Source of the DNA: SAR92 clade bacterium H921
Lineage (GTDB): Bacteria; Pseudomonadota; Gammaproteobacteria; Pseudomonadales; Porticoccaceae
Assembly: GCA_025153755.1 (NCBI GenBank)
Contig: JAOALD010000002.1
Location: forward strand, 372,001-436,000
Direction of reading: 5' to 3'
Length of the DNA: 64,000 bases
Shown here piece after piece: positions 56,734 through 64,000 of the stretch (position 1 is its first letter; each line of letters opens with the position of its first letter). The position numbers were made by a program, and so were the translations under genes. The notes beneath the pieces were generated by a model. It saw only the letters and a list, made by a program, of their open reading frames with translations, did not search any database and was not told the DNA's origin.

Positions 56734-57700
56734 GACCCTGTTCTGCAGCCCAGATTTTTGAGCGTTCGATGCCCTCATCAAATGACACCTCGGGTTTCCA
56801 TCCTAAAATACGCTCGGCCTTGGCAATACTAAACCAACTTTTGGTAGACAGCTGGGTAACAGTTGCTGTTGACGCCTCATTGACGCCACCGGTGAGATGG
56901 GCGACTTTGGTAGCAATTGCGGCGGCGAGCAGGGCTAGTTTTGTCGACACGACCATGGGTCCCCGTTTGTTTTTCCATAGGTAGTGATGACTAAAGAACT
57001 CTTTGGCCGATATATAACCCTCACAGGATAGGTTAAATATTTCACCCTTGGCTTCTTTAGTGGACACCGCCAATGCAATACCGCGGACTAGATCATCAAT
57101 ATAGATTGGACGGAAAAACCCCATACCTTTGGCGGGTAACATAAACTGCCCCTTGTCAATGGCCTCTAAGGGCAGAATAATCCAGGGTCTGCTGCCCGGT
57201 CCATAGACATCGCCGGGACGGATAATAACGAGTTCTAGAGAGCTCTTGGCCTGAGCCGCAAGCACGGTGTGTTCTGATGCCAGTTTAGTGAGTACATAAC
57301 TGCCTCCTGCCGCATGGACGGGTTGATCTTCATCTAGTTCCCCTTCAGCTGTATTGCCATAGGCGACAATAGATGAAAGCTGAACAAAACGACGTACCTT
57401 GTACTTTTCAGCAGCGGCAATCAGGTTGCGGGTGGCCAGTACATTGACGCGCCACATATCAGTATCGGCAATTGAATTTGAAACCAACGCAGCAGTGTGG
57501 ACCACCACATCGCAGCTCTCTAGCAGATGGCTGATGGTCTCTGGGTTGGCAATATCACCGGTGACAATATCATTATGATTACCCACCAAGTCTACACCGA
57601 CCACGGGTACTTTTTGAGCTTTGTAGTAGCGCATTAAAGTATTGCCAATAAAGCCATTGGCGCCGGTGATTAACACTTTTTTCGGTTTTTGCTGGGTCAT
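56723..57700 (-). CDS. NAD-dependent epimerase/dehydratase (3beta-HSD-like)
   Basis: 325 residues, extended SDR. The Rossmann motif ITGANGFIGNTL near 11, DVVVHTAALVSNS, YVLTK (YxxxK) near 147 and RPGDVYGPGSRPW are intact. Members reduce or epimerise sugar nucleotides or hydroxysteroid-like alcohols; the RPIYIDDLVRGIALAVSTKEAKGEIFN segment is typical. Last gene in the six-gene reverse operon; 35 bp after the SDR gene. Substrate unknown. Confidence 0.85.
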   Translation of the reverse strand: MTQQKPKKVLITGANGFIGNTLMRYYKAQKVPVVGVDLVGNHNDIVTGDIANPETISHLLESCDVVVHTAALVSNSIADTDMWRVNVLATRNLIAAAEKYKVRRFVQLSSIVAYGNTAEGELDEDQPVHAAGGSYVLTKLASEHTVLAAQAKSSLELVIIRPGDVYGPGSRPWIILPLEAIDKGQFMLPAKGMGFFRPIYIDDLVRGIALAVSTKEAKGEIFNLSCEGYISAKEFFSHHYLWKNKRGPMVVSTKLALLAAAIATKVAHLTGGVNEASTATVTQLSTKSWFSIAKAERILGWKPEVSFDEGIERSKIWAAEQGLIK

Positions 57701-57735
57701 AACAACCTCTTTTTTGTTGGTTTCTATGCTTTAGC

Positions 57736-58533
57736 CTAGTTTAGATTGTTACGGTAGTAACTGCCGGCGATATTGGCTAGTATCATTTTAGGAAAAAGAT
57801 GAGAGAGGATTGCTGATGCTCGATTAGCAAAACCTGTTACTACCGTTGGCTTACCTGCCAAGCAAGCAGCAATACCTTGCTCTGCCACTTCTTGCGCTGA
57901 TTGAAGCATGCCGCTAGGAACCGATAGTTTGGGCCCCTGATCTGGGTTATCCATCATTTTGGTATCTGTATAACCTGGGCACAGTGCAGTTACAGACACT
58001 CCATTGCCAGCTACTTTTAGTTCATTGTGCAGGGCCTGACTAAAAGATAGTACATAGGCTTTGGTCGCGGCGTAGACATTTTGGTTGGGTATGGGAGCCC
58101 ATGCGGCCAGTGATGCCACATTTAATATGTGCCCACCGGTTCTTGTCGCCATAGCATTGGCAAAGAGATGGGTAAGAGAGGTAAGAGCCAAGATATTGAC
58201 GGAAATCATATTCTCTTGGGTGGCCAGATCTATATCGGTGAAAAACCCGTTTTGTAAGAGTCCGGCATTGTTAATTAGCAGATCGACATGAAGATCTTTT
58301 TTGACCGTGGTGGCAAACAATTTCTGAGCTCCCTGGGGCTTGGACAGGTCAGTGCTGATCACCGTGCAGTTAATGTTGTGATACTGCTGCGAAAGTGCCT
58401 TGGCCAACTTATTTAGTACAGCTTTGCGCCGTGCGACCAAAATGAGGTCATAGCCTTTGGCTGCCAAAATATTACAAAACTCAAGGCCAATACCATCTGA
58501 GGCGCCGGTTACCAGAGCGGTTTTATTAGTCAT
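57736..58533 (-). CDS. Short-chain dehydrogenase/reductase
   Basis: 265 residues, classical SDR. TALVTGASDGIGLEF (TGxxxGIG), DLLINNAGLL, the Ser in LNVASLAAW and YAATKAYV (YxxxK) are in place, giving a full catalytic set. NADP preference is suggested by the ARR after strand 2. Genes of this class often occur near DUF3604/3beta-HSD loci. Start ATG 58533, 21 bp after the DUF3604 gene. Confidence 0.88.
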   Translation of the reverse strand: MTNKTALVTGASDGIGLEFCNILAAKGYDLILVARRKAVLNKLAKALSQQYHNINCTVISTDLSKPQGAQKLFATTVKKDLHVDLLINNAGLLQNGFFTDIDLATQENMISVNILALTSLTHLFANAMATRTGGHILNVASLAAWAPIPNQNVYAATKAYVLSFSQALHNELKVAGNGVSVTALCPGYTDTKMMDNPDQGPKLSVPSGMLQSAQEVAEQGIAACLAGKPTVVTGFANRASAILSHLFPKMILANIAGSYYRNNLN

Positions 58534-58554
58534 ATTACTATCCTCTTGGAATTG

Positions 58555-60852
58555 TTATTTGTAGTCGACAAAAATAGGCGAAGACCAGGCTCGCTGGCTT
58601 GCGGGATTCTGGCAGTCATCGTGTTCGTCTGTTCTAAAGTCACCGAAACAGGGATCGGTAGCTATGGCTTTGCCATTTTCATCAAATGTTGTACGCAGAT
58701 TGTCGCCGTTAATAGTTGCTACAGGTTCCTCAAGCGCGCGAATGTAGTACAGCGCATCTCGGCCCTGGGCGGCAAAATCTGGATCTTCAAACTCGATTGT
58801 GCAGCCCTCTGGTGATGGCTCACAGTTAAAGCTACGCCAGCTGTCTTCGATCAATGGAGTCACGTCCTCTTCGTTAAATGCTTGGGGACGAATTTTAATG
58901 ACCTCAATACGCTCAATCAGATAGCGCTCATCAGAAGGGTTGTAACACTCTCCCAGAGACATTTTTTCTAGATGCTTGGCCTCCAATGTCTCGACCACAT
59001 AGTCGGGGCAGCCAGGTAGCTGTTTAAATGAACCTACTGCCTTGGCCCGAAATCTGGGATTACTGTTTTGTGCCACAACACCACCCATAGGAACTTGGGA
59101 GGCACCTTGCAAAAGGTCGAACCATAGCAACATACGATGGCCGCTGGTACCGTATGTCTCGCGGCGCTTCATAGCGTCCCAGATAGCATCGCGACTGCGC
59201 CCCTGGGCATGGACGGCAGCTAGACCACCAGTGTTTAAAAATGAAGTGGTGCGCTCGAACTCTGAGGCATAGATTTTAGCGGCTATTGGATCAATTTGAT
59301 CCCCGCGCAACGACTGTGGGCCTGCCTTAGTAACTACAGCGGTGCTGGCAAATATATCGTTCCAGAATTTATCTCTGGGACCAGTTGAATCCGTAGTGTT
59401 GGTACGCTGCTGCTGCTTGAAGCCGTGGCCTGCGCGGGCAGAATGAGTATCTGTCGAGGCGATAAAACCCCAGCGATAACGCTGTGGATCTTCTGGGTCC
59501 TCATGATTTTGTATAGCCAAACCATATTGCACCGATTTCTGTGGCCGATAATTAAAGGCGGGCAGATATATATCTCGTGCCTGACCAGAGTCTAGCCATT
59601 CCTCTGGTGTACTACCTGGTACAGTCATGAAGGCATAGACCGTATCGACCTGAACAAAGTTATGGCGCGCCTCAACTGCACGGGTTTCGCATTCATCTGC
59701 ATCCATATCGGCAGCTAAACATCGAGCTCGAATAATTTCACCAGCCTGCCAGCAAGATGGCAGGTAATTAGCTTGAGGCTCTGGGCAGTACCACAGCCCG
59801 GCGTCATCTTTGCGGCGAACACTAAAATCTCTAAATGCTTCGGAATTACCATGGCCAGAATAAACTTCGATGAGTTTGGTTTTTTCTTCATCATTATTAG
59901 CGGCGGTTAGCTGATGAGACCAGTTCGCATTAGGTGGTGTATAAAAGCCCCAGCTGGTGCCGTGGGGAATAACAATGTTATCGAAACCCCACTGGTCTAG
60001 TTTGCTGAATAACTCGCCGGGGGTTGATGCAGTTTCGTAACAGTCGGCGGGTAGTTCTGGACTTGGTATATTTGGGTCGCAGGCGGGTGTGGCGGCCATT
60101 TGTTCAACCCAATTATTGTAGGCGGCGTAGTAACCCCGATGACGGGGGTCAATTAAACGTAATAATGAAGACTGTTTGCCCTCTGCTGAGCGAGCAGCAA
60201 TGGTAGCCACCCCCATGCCTACAGCAGCTATAGGGTGACTGGGCAGCATCTTAGGATCATCGTTTTTAAATAATACATTGTGGTGACCGTAATGGTTCTC
60301 AGCAACCTGGCCGACCTGTGTCCATTCCCAGCCGATAAAGGCGGCAATGTCCGGGTTCTGGGGATCTCCCGCTAAACTGTTGCACTGTTGCACTGAGTCG
60401 ATCCCATCTCGCCACTGTTTGTAGGTAAAGCTCTCGGCGTGGTCAGTCAGAAAGTAAAAGTCGAGCTGAGAAACAAAGCGGGCATAGTCGCAGGCGTAGG
60501 CTGGTGGGTAGGCCCCAGAGGCTCCATGCATCATTGGCAGACTGTACATAAATGCATCGGCCGAATTAGTGGTGTGCACATGGGTGTCGCCGAACAGTAT
60601 CTGCTTGTCTTGCTCAACAAAGAGAGTGTTGCGAGCAACAGCTTGTCGGTTGTTCCGATCATCGATGATAGCCTGTGGGAGTCGTGCCTCTGTGACAGCA
60701 CCAAAGGTCAGTGGCGTTTGCTCCCAAGATTTGTTGGGATCGGCAAAATACCCAGGAAACAATTTGTACACAGGCTCTGGAGCTGAGCCGGTAAACACAA
60801 CGGCCATAACCAGAGTTAGACTGAAAACAGCCACTACTATCGGTTTTAACAT
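58555..60852 (-). CDS. DUF3604 domain protein, secreted or anchored, putative metallohydrolase
   Basis: 765 residues with an N-terminal hydrophobic segment (about 4-22), probably a signal peptide or anchor. Histidine-rich PHP-like motifs: FGDTHVHTTNSADAF (HVH at about 91-93), YFLTDHAES, and IASTDTHSARAGHG around 455-470; such sites bind divalent metals. This pattern matches DUF3604, whose biochemical role is unknown. GAGG precedes the ATG by 8 bases. Location in an operon with the HupE/UreJ-like membrane protein suggests that metal supply may be relevant, but this is inference. Confidence 0.75.
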   Translation of the reverse strand: MLKPIVVAVFSLTLVMAVVFTGSAPEPVYKLFPGYFADPNKSWEQTPLTFGAVTEARLPQAIIDDRNNRQAVARNTLFVEQDKQILFGDTHVHTTNSADAFMYSLPMMHGASGAYPPAYACDYARFVSQLDFYFLTDHAESFTYKQWRDGIDSVQQCNSLAGDPQNPDIAAFIGWEWTQVGQVAENHYGHHNVLFKNDDPKMLPSHPIAAVGMGVATIAARSAEGKQSSLLRLIDPRHRGYYAAYNNWVEQMAATPACDPNIPSPELPADCYETASTPGELFSKLDQWGFDNIVIPHGTSWGFYTPPNANWSHQLTAANNDEEKTKLIEVYSGHGNSEAFRDFSVRRKDDAGLWYCPEPQANYLPSCWQAGEIIRARCLAADMDADECETRAVEARHNFVQVDTVYAFMTVPGSTPEEWLDSGQARDIYLPAFNYRPQKSVQYGLAIQNHEDPEDPQRYRWGFIASTDTHSARAGHGFKQQQRTNTTDSTGPRDKFWNDIFASTAVVTKAGPQSLRGDQIDPIAAKIYASEFERTTSFLNTGGLAAVHAQGRSRDAIWDAMKRRETYGTSGHRMLLWFDLLQGASQVPMGGVVAQNSNPRFRAKAVGSFKQLPGCPDYVVETLEAKHLEKMSLGECYNPSDERYLIERIEVIKIRPQAFNEEDVTPLIEDSWRSFNCEPSPEGCTIEFEDPDFAAQGRDALYYIRALEEPVATINGDNLRTTFDENGKAIATDPCFGDFRTDEHDDCQNPASQRAWSSPIFVDYK

Positions 60853-60885
60853 CTTATTACCTCTCTTAATTTTTTTATTTGCATC

Positions 60886-62166
60886 CTAAGCAACCCCATA
60901 ACTGCGGGCAATAAACCAATACAGACCCAAACCACAAAGCAGAGCTGATGCTAGGTCTAAAAGTAGTGTAGGCATCTGTATCCTACTAGACTGACGCAGC
61001 CAATAGACAGTCAACCAAGTTAGCGCCACGATTACTAGCTGTCCCATTTCGACGCCCAGATTAAAGCCAAGTAATGCTGACCAGAGCTGATTGCTGGGTA
61101 GGCCGATGTCACTTAGTACCTGTGCAAAACCAAATCCATGAATTAAACCAAATGCAAGGCTCAATATTGGACGTACGGCAATGGCACTAGATTGATCTTT
61201 GGATTGAGGTAGATAGGCCAGCGTGAAGATAATTAGTCCAGCACAGGTGACTGGAGTCAGTCCGTTGTTCCAGATCAGTGACCCTAGCATCATGGCCGAT
61301 AACCCAGCGACGAACAGCATAGTTATGTTTCGATTAGTTGAGGTCTTGGCGCCAATATTCTCAGCCGCAACCAAAGCGATGGTAAAACCGATAATGGCTT
61401 CCACAGCAGCTGTCGCTGGTGTTACAACCTCCAACACTGCCAGGCTTAGGGTAATACTGTGGCCGACAGTAAAACCAGTGACGATCCAGAGTACATCGCG
61501 CAGGCTCCGCAAAAGTAACAGCAATGCCAACAAAAAGGCAATATGGTCAATGCCACCAAAAATATGCTCCATCCCTAGTGCTGTGTACTGACTGAGCGTA
61601 CGATAAAAACTATTTGTAGAGGCCAGTTGTGCCTGATTGAATTGATGGTTACGCAGAGCATCGGTAAATAGATATTCAACTGAATTCTGTTGGTCGATGG
61701 TGATGCGAGCGTAGTGAACGTGGGAGGGGGATGCGACAAAAAAACTATCCACCCGCATGTCGTTGTATATATTGCCCGTGACTGGCTCACAGCTAAAGTT
61801 CAGGCGCGCTCGCAAATACCCAGTTGCGGCTGGGAGTAGTTTTGCTTTGCCCTCAAGGGGGCAGGGTTGGGAGTTTGCCTGAATATGGATATTATTTTGC
61901 AGATGCTTGAGTAAAACTGTTTCTGTGGATAAGGGCTCTTTGGCCATCAAACGGGTCGCTTCACGAGCTTTGACGGTAAAAATCATGGTTGCCTGATGCC
62001 CATTGAGCGTCCATGTGGAAAATGACTGACTGCGATTATGGGCACTACTGCTCGGGCTCTGTGCTGTGAGAAATAGAATAAAGCTAACCACTATGGCTGT
62101 CTTTAGGCTTGTGGCTTTTGTTGGGCTCATGGCTGTCTTTAGGCTCATGGCTGTCTTTAGGCTCAT
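60886..62166 (-). CDS. HupE/UreJ-like membrane protein
   Basis: 426 residues. The N-terminus is a repeated MSLKTA-type stretch, then a signal-like segment (IVVSFILFLTAQSPSSSA) and a soluble beta-type region. The C-terminal half is polytopic: GMEHIFGGIDHIAFLLALLLLLRSL, VTGFTVGHSITLSL and SLAFGLIHGFGFAQVL, LGFNLGVEMGQL, i.e. HupE/UreJ_2. H, D and H residues in GxxHI and GGIDH may bind Ni or Co. The start overlaps the preceding gene stop (ATGA). It encodes a candidate nickel/cobalt transporter, though these large versions are not experimentally defined. Confidence 0.8.
   Translation of the reverse strand: MSLKTAMSLKTAMSPTKATSLKTAIVVSFILFLTAQSPSSSAHNRSQSFSTWTLNGHQATMIFTVKAREATRLMAKEPLSTETVLLKHLQNNIHIQANSQPCPLEGKAKLLPAATGYLRARLNFSCEPVTGNIYNDMRVDSFFVASPSHVHYARITIDQQNSVEYLFTDALRNHQFNQAQLASTNSFYRTLSQYTALGMEHIFGGIDHIAFLLALLLLLRSLRDVLWIVTGFTVGHSITLSLAVLEVVTPATAAVEAIIGFTIALVAAENIGAKTSTNRNITMLFVAGLSAMMLGSLIWNNGLTPVTCAGLIIFTLAYLPQSKDQSSAIAVRPILSLAFGLIHGFGFAQVLSDIGLPSNQLWSALLGFNLGVEMGQLVIVALTWLTVYWLRQSSRIQMPTLLLDLASALLCGLGLYWFIARSYGVA
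62095..62166 (-). repeat. 18-bp minisatellite (four units) at the HupE/UreJ gene start
   Basis: On the gene strand units 1 and 2 (62149-62166 and 62131-62148) are identical: ATGAGCCTAAAGACAGCC. Unit 3 (62113-62130) diverges in six bases; unit 4 (62095-62112) begins ACAAGCC. In frame they give MSLKTA, MSLKTA, MSPTKA, TSLKTA. Three of four units supply an in-frame ATG. Copy change would keep the frame. Confidence 0.9.
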
Positions 62167-62624
62167 GGCTGTACCCAGCTTGAGGACCACTTAATATCTG
62201 CAGATCTGTGTAAGCTATGTAGATAGTCTTCTAGGGCCTCTGACTTATTATTGCTGGCCTCAATGTCGATCATTATGCCTGCCAAAATAGACTCCAGCAC
62301 AACTGCACGCACCGCTAAGTCGTTGCGTATTAGTTCTGAGTTAATGCCATGCTGTATCAACAGTTCTTCATCAATTAGGCGTTGCAGTACTAAATTCCGG
62401 TCCTGTTGAGAGACAGCATCACGCTTTTCGCTGGCGAGCATATTAAGCGCCCGTTGGTATTCCAGAAGACGAATATTGGTGTTGTTAACTGTGGCAATAG
62501 ACTCCTCGTTGAGTTGTTGATTTGGGGTTAGCCAGCCAGTGATGTCAAGCATACCTAGGACTGCGCCTGACAGGGCGCAGGCGGCTAGGATCCGCAATGA
62601 ATATTTACGGGAGCTACTATTCAT
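62163..62624 (-). CDS. Truncated SurA/PpiC-like protein without rotamase domain
   Basis: 153 residues with an N-terminal signal or anchor (YSLRILAACALSGAVLGMLDI). The mature part resembles the N-terminal helical domain of SurA/PpiD-like foldases: VNNTNIRLLEYQRALNML...VLQRLIDEELLIQHGINSELIRNDLAVRAVVLESIL. The RLIDEELLIQ segment matches the preceding gene (KLLIDEELLIQRAES), so the two are paralogues. The rotamase domain is missing, and the protein ends shortly after. I start at the ATG at 62624, which overlaps the preceding gene by 8 bp; ATG at 62639 is also possible. Confidence 0.7.
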   Translation of the reverse strand: MNSSSRKYSLRILAACALSGAVLGMLDITGWLTPNQQLNEESIATVNNTNIRLLEYQRALNMLASEKRDAVSQQDRNLVLQRLIDEELLIQHGINSELIRNDLAVRAVVLESILAGIMIDIEASNNKSEALEDYLHSLHRSADIKWSSSWVQP

Positions 62625-63462
62625 AGTATGTCTTAACATGCTGTTCGTGATTAATTTCTATAACTGCCTGTCGGCGCAGCGTTGCCAGTTTTAGTTGTAG
62701 TGCAGTATCGCGACCACGGCGTTTGTATTCGGCTTCGATCTGACTGCGTACCTGCGTGAAAGGCGGAGTTTGTTCTGGATGTCTGTCAATAAGGGTTAAA
62801 AGATACACACCGTCTGGCTGTGAAATAGGGGAGCTGGTTTGTCCCGCCTCTAAGTTGAGGGCTATGTTGGTTAATTTATTGCCTAGGTATCGTCGCACCA
62901 TATGCACTGGCAGTGCAGATGAAGGAAGCACTGATGGTTGATTGGCAAGTTGAGGGTCAAATTCAAAAGCTTGGGACGCTTTGGCTAGCCTATCAAATTT
63001 ATAGGCTTTAAGTTTTATGCGCAGTGGTTGGGTAAATAGGCTCTGGTGTGAAAGATAGAAATTCTGCAACTGCTGTTCGCTAATGGGGTTGTCTAAGAAT
63101 TCTTGGGTTGTTTGATTAATTACTGTTCGCGCTAGCGCCTTGCGAATACCGGGGTCTACACTGGCAATACCCAATGATTCAGCACGCTGTATTAGCAACT
63201 CTTCATCAATGAGTAATTTGACGATGGTATGTTTTTGCTCATGATCGAGGGTATCAGCAGAGGCGCCAGTGAGTCTTTGTGCAGCAAAATTTAATTGTTT
63301 CAGGCTGATGGGTCGCTGATTTACTAATACCAATTCATTGCTACCGACGGTAAGACTATCAAAATTTAGGCTGGAGCCCATTAGTGCAATAGTCAGTCCT
63401 GCCAGTGCTAAAAAGCTACGGCCGACATTGATATAGCCTGTGGGTGTTAATAATGCACTCAT
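62617..63462 (-). CDS. Peptidyl-prolyl cis-trans isomerase, PpiC/SurA-like, periplasmic
   Basis: 281 residues. N-terminal membrane segment (FLALAGLTIALMGSSL), then a SurA-N-like helix bundle (VNQRPISLKQLNFAAQRL, KLLIDEELLIQRAESLGI, QEFLDNPISEQQLQNFYLSHQSLF) and a rotamase-like domain (LEAGQTSSPISQPDGVYLLTLIDRHPEQTPPFTQVRSQIEAEY) corresponding to the parvulin fold. It would fold outer-membrane or periplasmic proteins, conceivably the adjacent receptor. First gene of the six-gene operon; a weak ribosome site. No terminator lies between it and the next genes. Confidence 0.75.
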   Translation of the reverse strand: MSALLTPTGYINVGRSFLALAGLTIALMGSSLNFDSLTVGSNELVLVNQRPISLKQLNFAAQRLTGASADTLDHEQKHTIVKLLIDEELLIQRAESLGIASVDPGIRKALARTVINQTTQEFLDNPISEQQLQNFYLSHQSLFTQPLRIKLKAYKFDRLAKASQAFEFDPQLANQPSVLPSSALPVHMVRRYLGNKLTNIALNLEAGQTSSPISQPDGVYLLTLIDRHPEQTPPFTQVRSQIEAEYKRRGRDTALQLKLATLRRQAVIEINHEQHVKTYYE

Positions 63463-63601
63463 AGTGACTGCGATCTCTCGAGGGATCTAGTAGTTATTGC
63501 TTTAGCACTGACATACATAATAGCTCTATTTTATCTGCAATCACTGTCTTAAGCAGTCATAGCTGTTGCAATTTCAGACAGATTTTAGGGTCTTTAAGGG
63601 C

Positions 63602-63632
63602 AAAAAAAAGGGCGGCTCAAAAGAGCCACCCT
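63602..63632 (-). terminator. Intrinsic terminator of the TonB receptor gene
   Basis: Read on the reverse strand, GGGTGGCTC-TTTT-GAGCCGCCC (63611-63632 with one mismatch) is followed by an eight-T run. It follows the receptor stop by about 20 bp and isolates the receptor from the operon ahead, which must have its own promoter in 63463-63600. Confidence 0.85.
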
Positions 63633-63652
63633 TTTTAAGTCACTATCTTCTA

Positions 63653-64000
63653 TTAGAACTCAAAAGATACGGTTACACCCGCTGTGCGGGGCGCAGAGGG
63701 GTAGCCACTATAGATAGCAGCCATATCACCGGCTGCATCTGACCCTGGAGAGATAAACGTTGTTTCCATCCACTGCTCGTCGAATACATTGTTGGCCCAA
63801 AAGGTTAATGTGCCAGCACCTTTGGACATAGAAAGGTTGACATTGACCACATCCTTACTAGAGACATCCATGCCATTCGCAGAGATAACCGCCCTATGAT
63901 TAGGGTTCTCTAGAGTGTAGTACTCACTCTCGCTGAGTCCAGTAACGGATAGCATGTTATCAAAGCCCATGGCGTTAAAGGTATAGTTCAAAGCGGCAGT
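63653..64000 (-). CDS. TonB-dependent receptor, C-terminal part only
   Basis: At least 115 residues; the gene begins beyond the right edge of the window. The sequence (NYTFNAMGFDNMLSVTGLSESEYYTL, LTFWANNVFDEQWMETTFI, SAPRTAGVTVSFEF) is the terminal barrel strands of an outer-membrane TonB receptor; the final residue is aromatic as needed for BAM recognition. The N-terminus, plug and ligand cannot be seen. Confidence 0.75.
   Translation of the reverse strand, partial: TAALNYTFNAMGFDNMLSVTGLSESEYYTLENPNHRAVISANGMDVSSKDVVNVNLSMSKGAGTLTFWANNVFDEQWMETTFISPGSDAAGDMAAIYSGYPSAPRTAGVTVSFEF

Noticed and set aside
62095-62166. 18-bp repeats considered as a CRISPR or transposon terminal repeat
   Set aside because: Units are directly adjacent without spacers, in frame within a gene, and far shorter than a CRISPR array.
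62163-62624. Second foldase gene as a pseudogene by frameshift
   Set aside because: The frame closes cleanly with an ATGA overlap to the next gene and there is no rotamase-like sequence in other frames in the few bases before that gene, so I call it an intact short gene.

Overview
The window looks like chromosomal core sequence of a marine-type gammaproteobacterium of the OMG/SAR92-Cellvibrionales kind. This is an inference from gene order (rpsT/murJ-ribF-ileS-lspA-fkpB-ispH; hslV-hslU-DUF971-ubiE-ubiJ-ubiB-hisI-hisE-tatABC), a HexR-type Entner-Doudoroff island, TonB receptors and DUF1329/DUF3604 proteins; no rRNA or other marker confirms it. Coding density is very high, overlaps of 1-11 bp are frequent, and many starts are GTG or TTG. 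I saw no tRNA, rRNA, insertion sequence, prophage or CRISPR array.

Layout. (1) 1-6.2 kb: Tat-exported DUF1329 protein, alpha/beta hydrolase, acyl-CoA ligase and a molybdopterin oxidoreductase, probably peripheral catabolism. (2) 6.2-14.2 kb: housekeeping block rpsT (reverse), murJ, ribF, ileS, lspA, fkpB, ispH. (3) 14.2-25.3 kb: a complete glucose-to-pyruvate Entner-Doudoroff island: pgi and edd-glk-eda-zwf-pgl diverge from a region holding two strong HexR-like boxes; gap-pyk and hexR diverge from a second AT-rich region. (4) 25.4-32.4 kb: acs, a glycerophosphodiesterase-like protein with altered signature residues, a small XRE regulator meeting a 57-residue small gene tail-to-tail over a perfect palindrome, a LysE exporter, a TagA-like glycosylase and a DUF885 lipoprotein. 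(5) 32.5-36.4 kb: a TPP riboswitch heading a thiamine salvage operon (TonB receptor, thiamine-binding protein, PnuC/PnuT-type permease, ThiK-like kinase), followed by msrB. (6) 36.8-45.4 kb: yajQ, a YchJ-like gene, then the reverse-strand tat-his-ubi-hsl block. (7) 45.5-50.6 kb: two class III aminotransferases, a DUF2459 protein and gabD, suggesting omega-amino acid or polyamine breakdown to succinate. (8) 50.8-56.7 kb: FGGY kinase, GlpD-like oxidase and an alkyl-DHAP-synthase-like flavoprotein, with a divergent AraC regulator. (9) 56.7-64 kb: a six-gene reverse-strand operon (rotamase-like protein, its truncated paralogue, HupE/UreJ-like membrane protein, DUF3604 protein, SDR, NAD-dependent epimerase) just downstream of a TonB receptor that runs off the window.

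The strongest candidate for an undescribed system is region 9: outer-membrane receptor, periplasmic foldase pair, putative metal permease and secreted DUF3604 protein, with an 18-bp in-frame minisatellite at the start of the permease gene. Region 8 (possible bacterial ether-lipid or glycerol-ether metabolism) and the palindromic XRE/small-gene pair also deserve attention. All assignments rest on reading motifs by eye; no database search was run.
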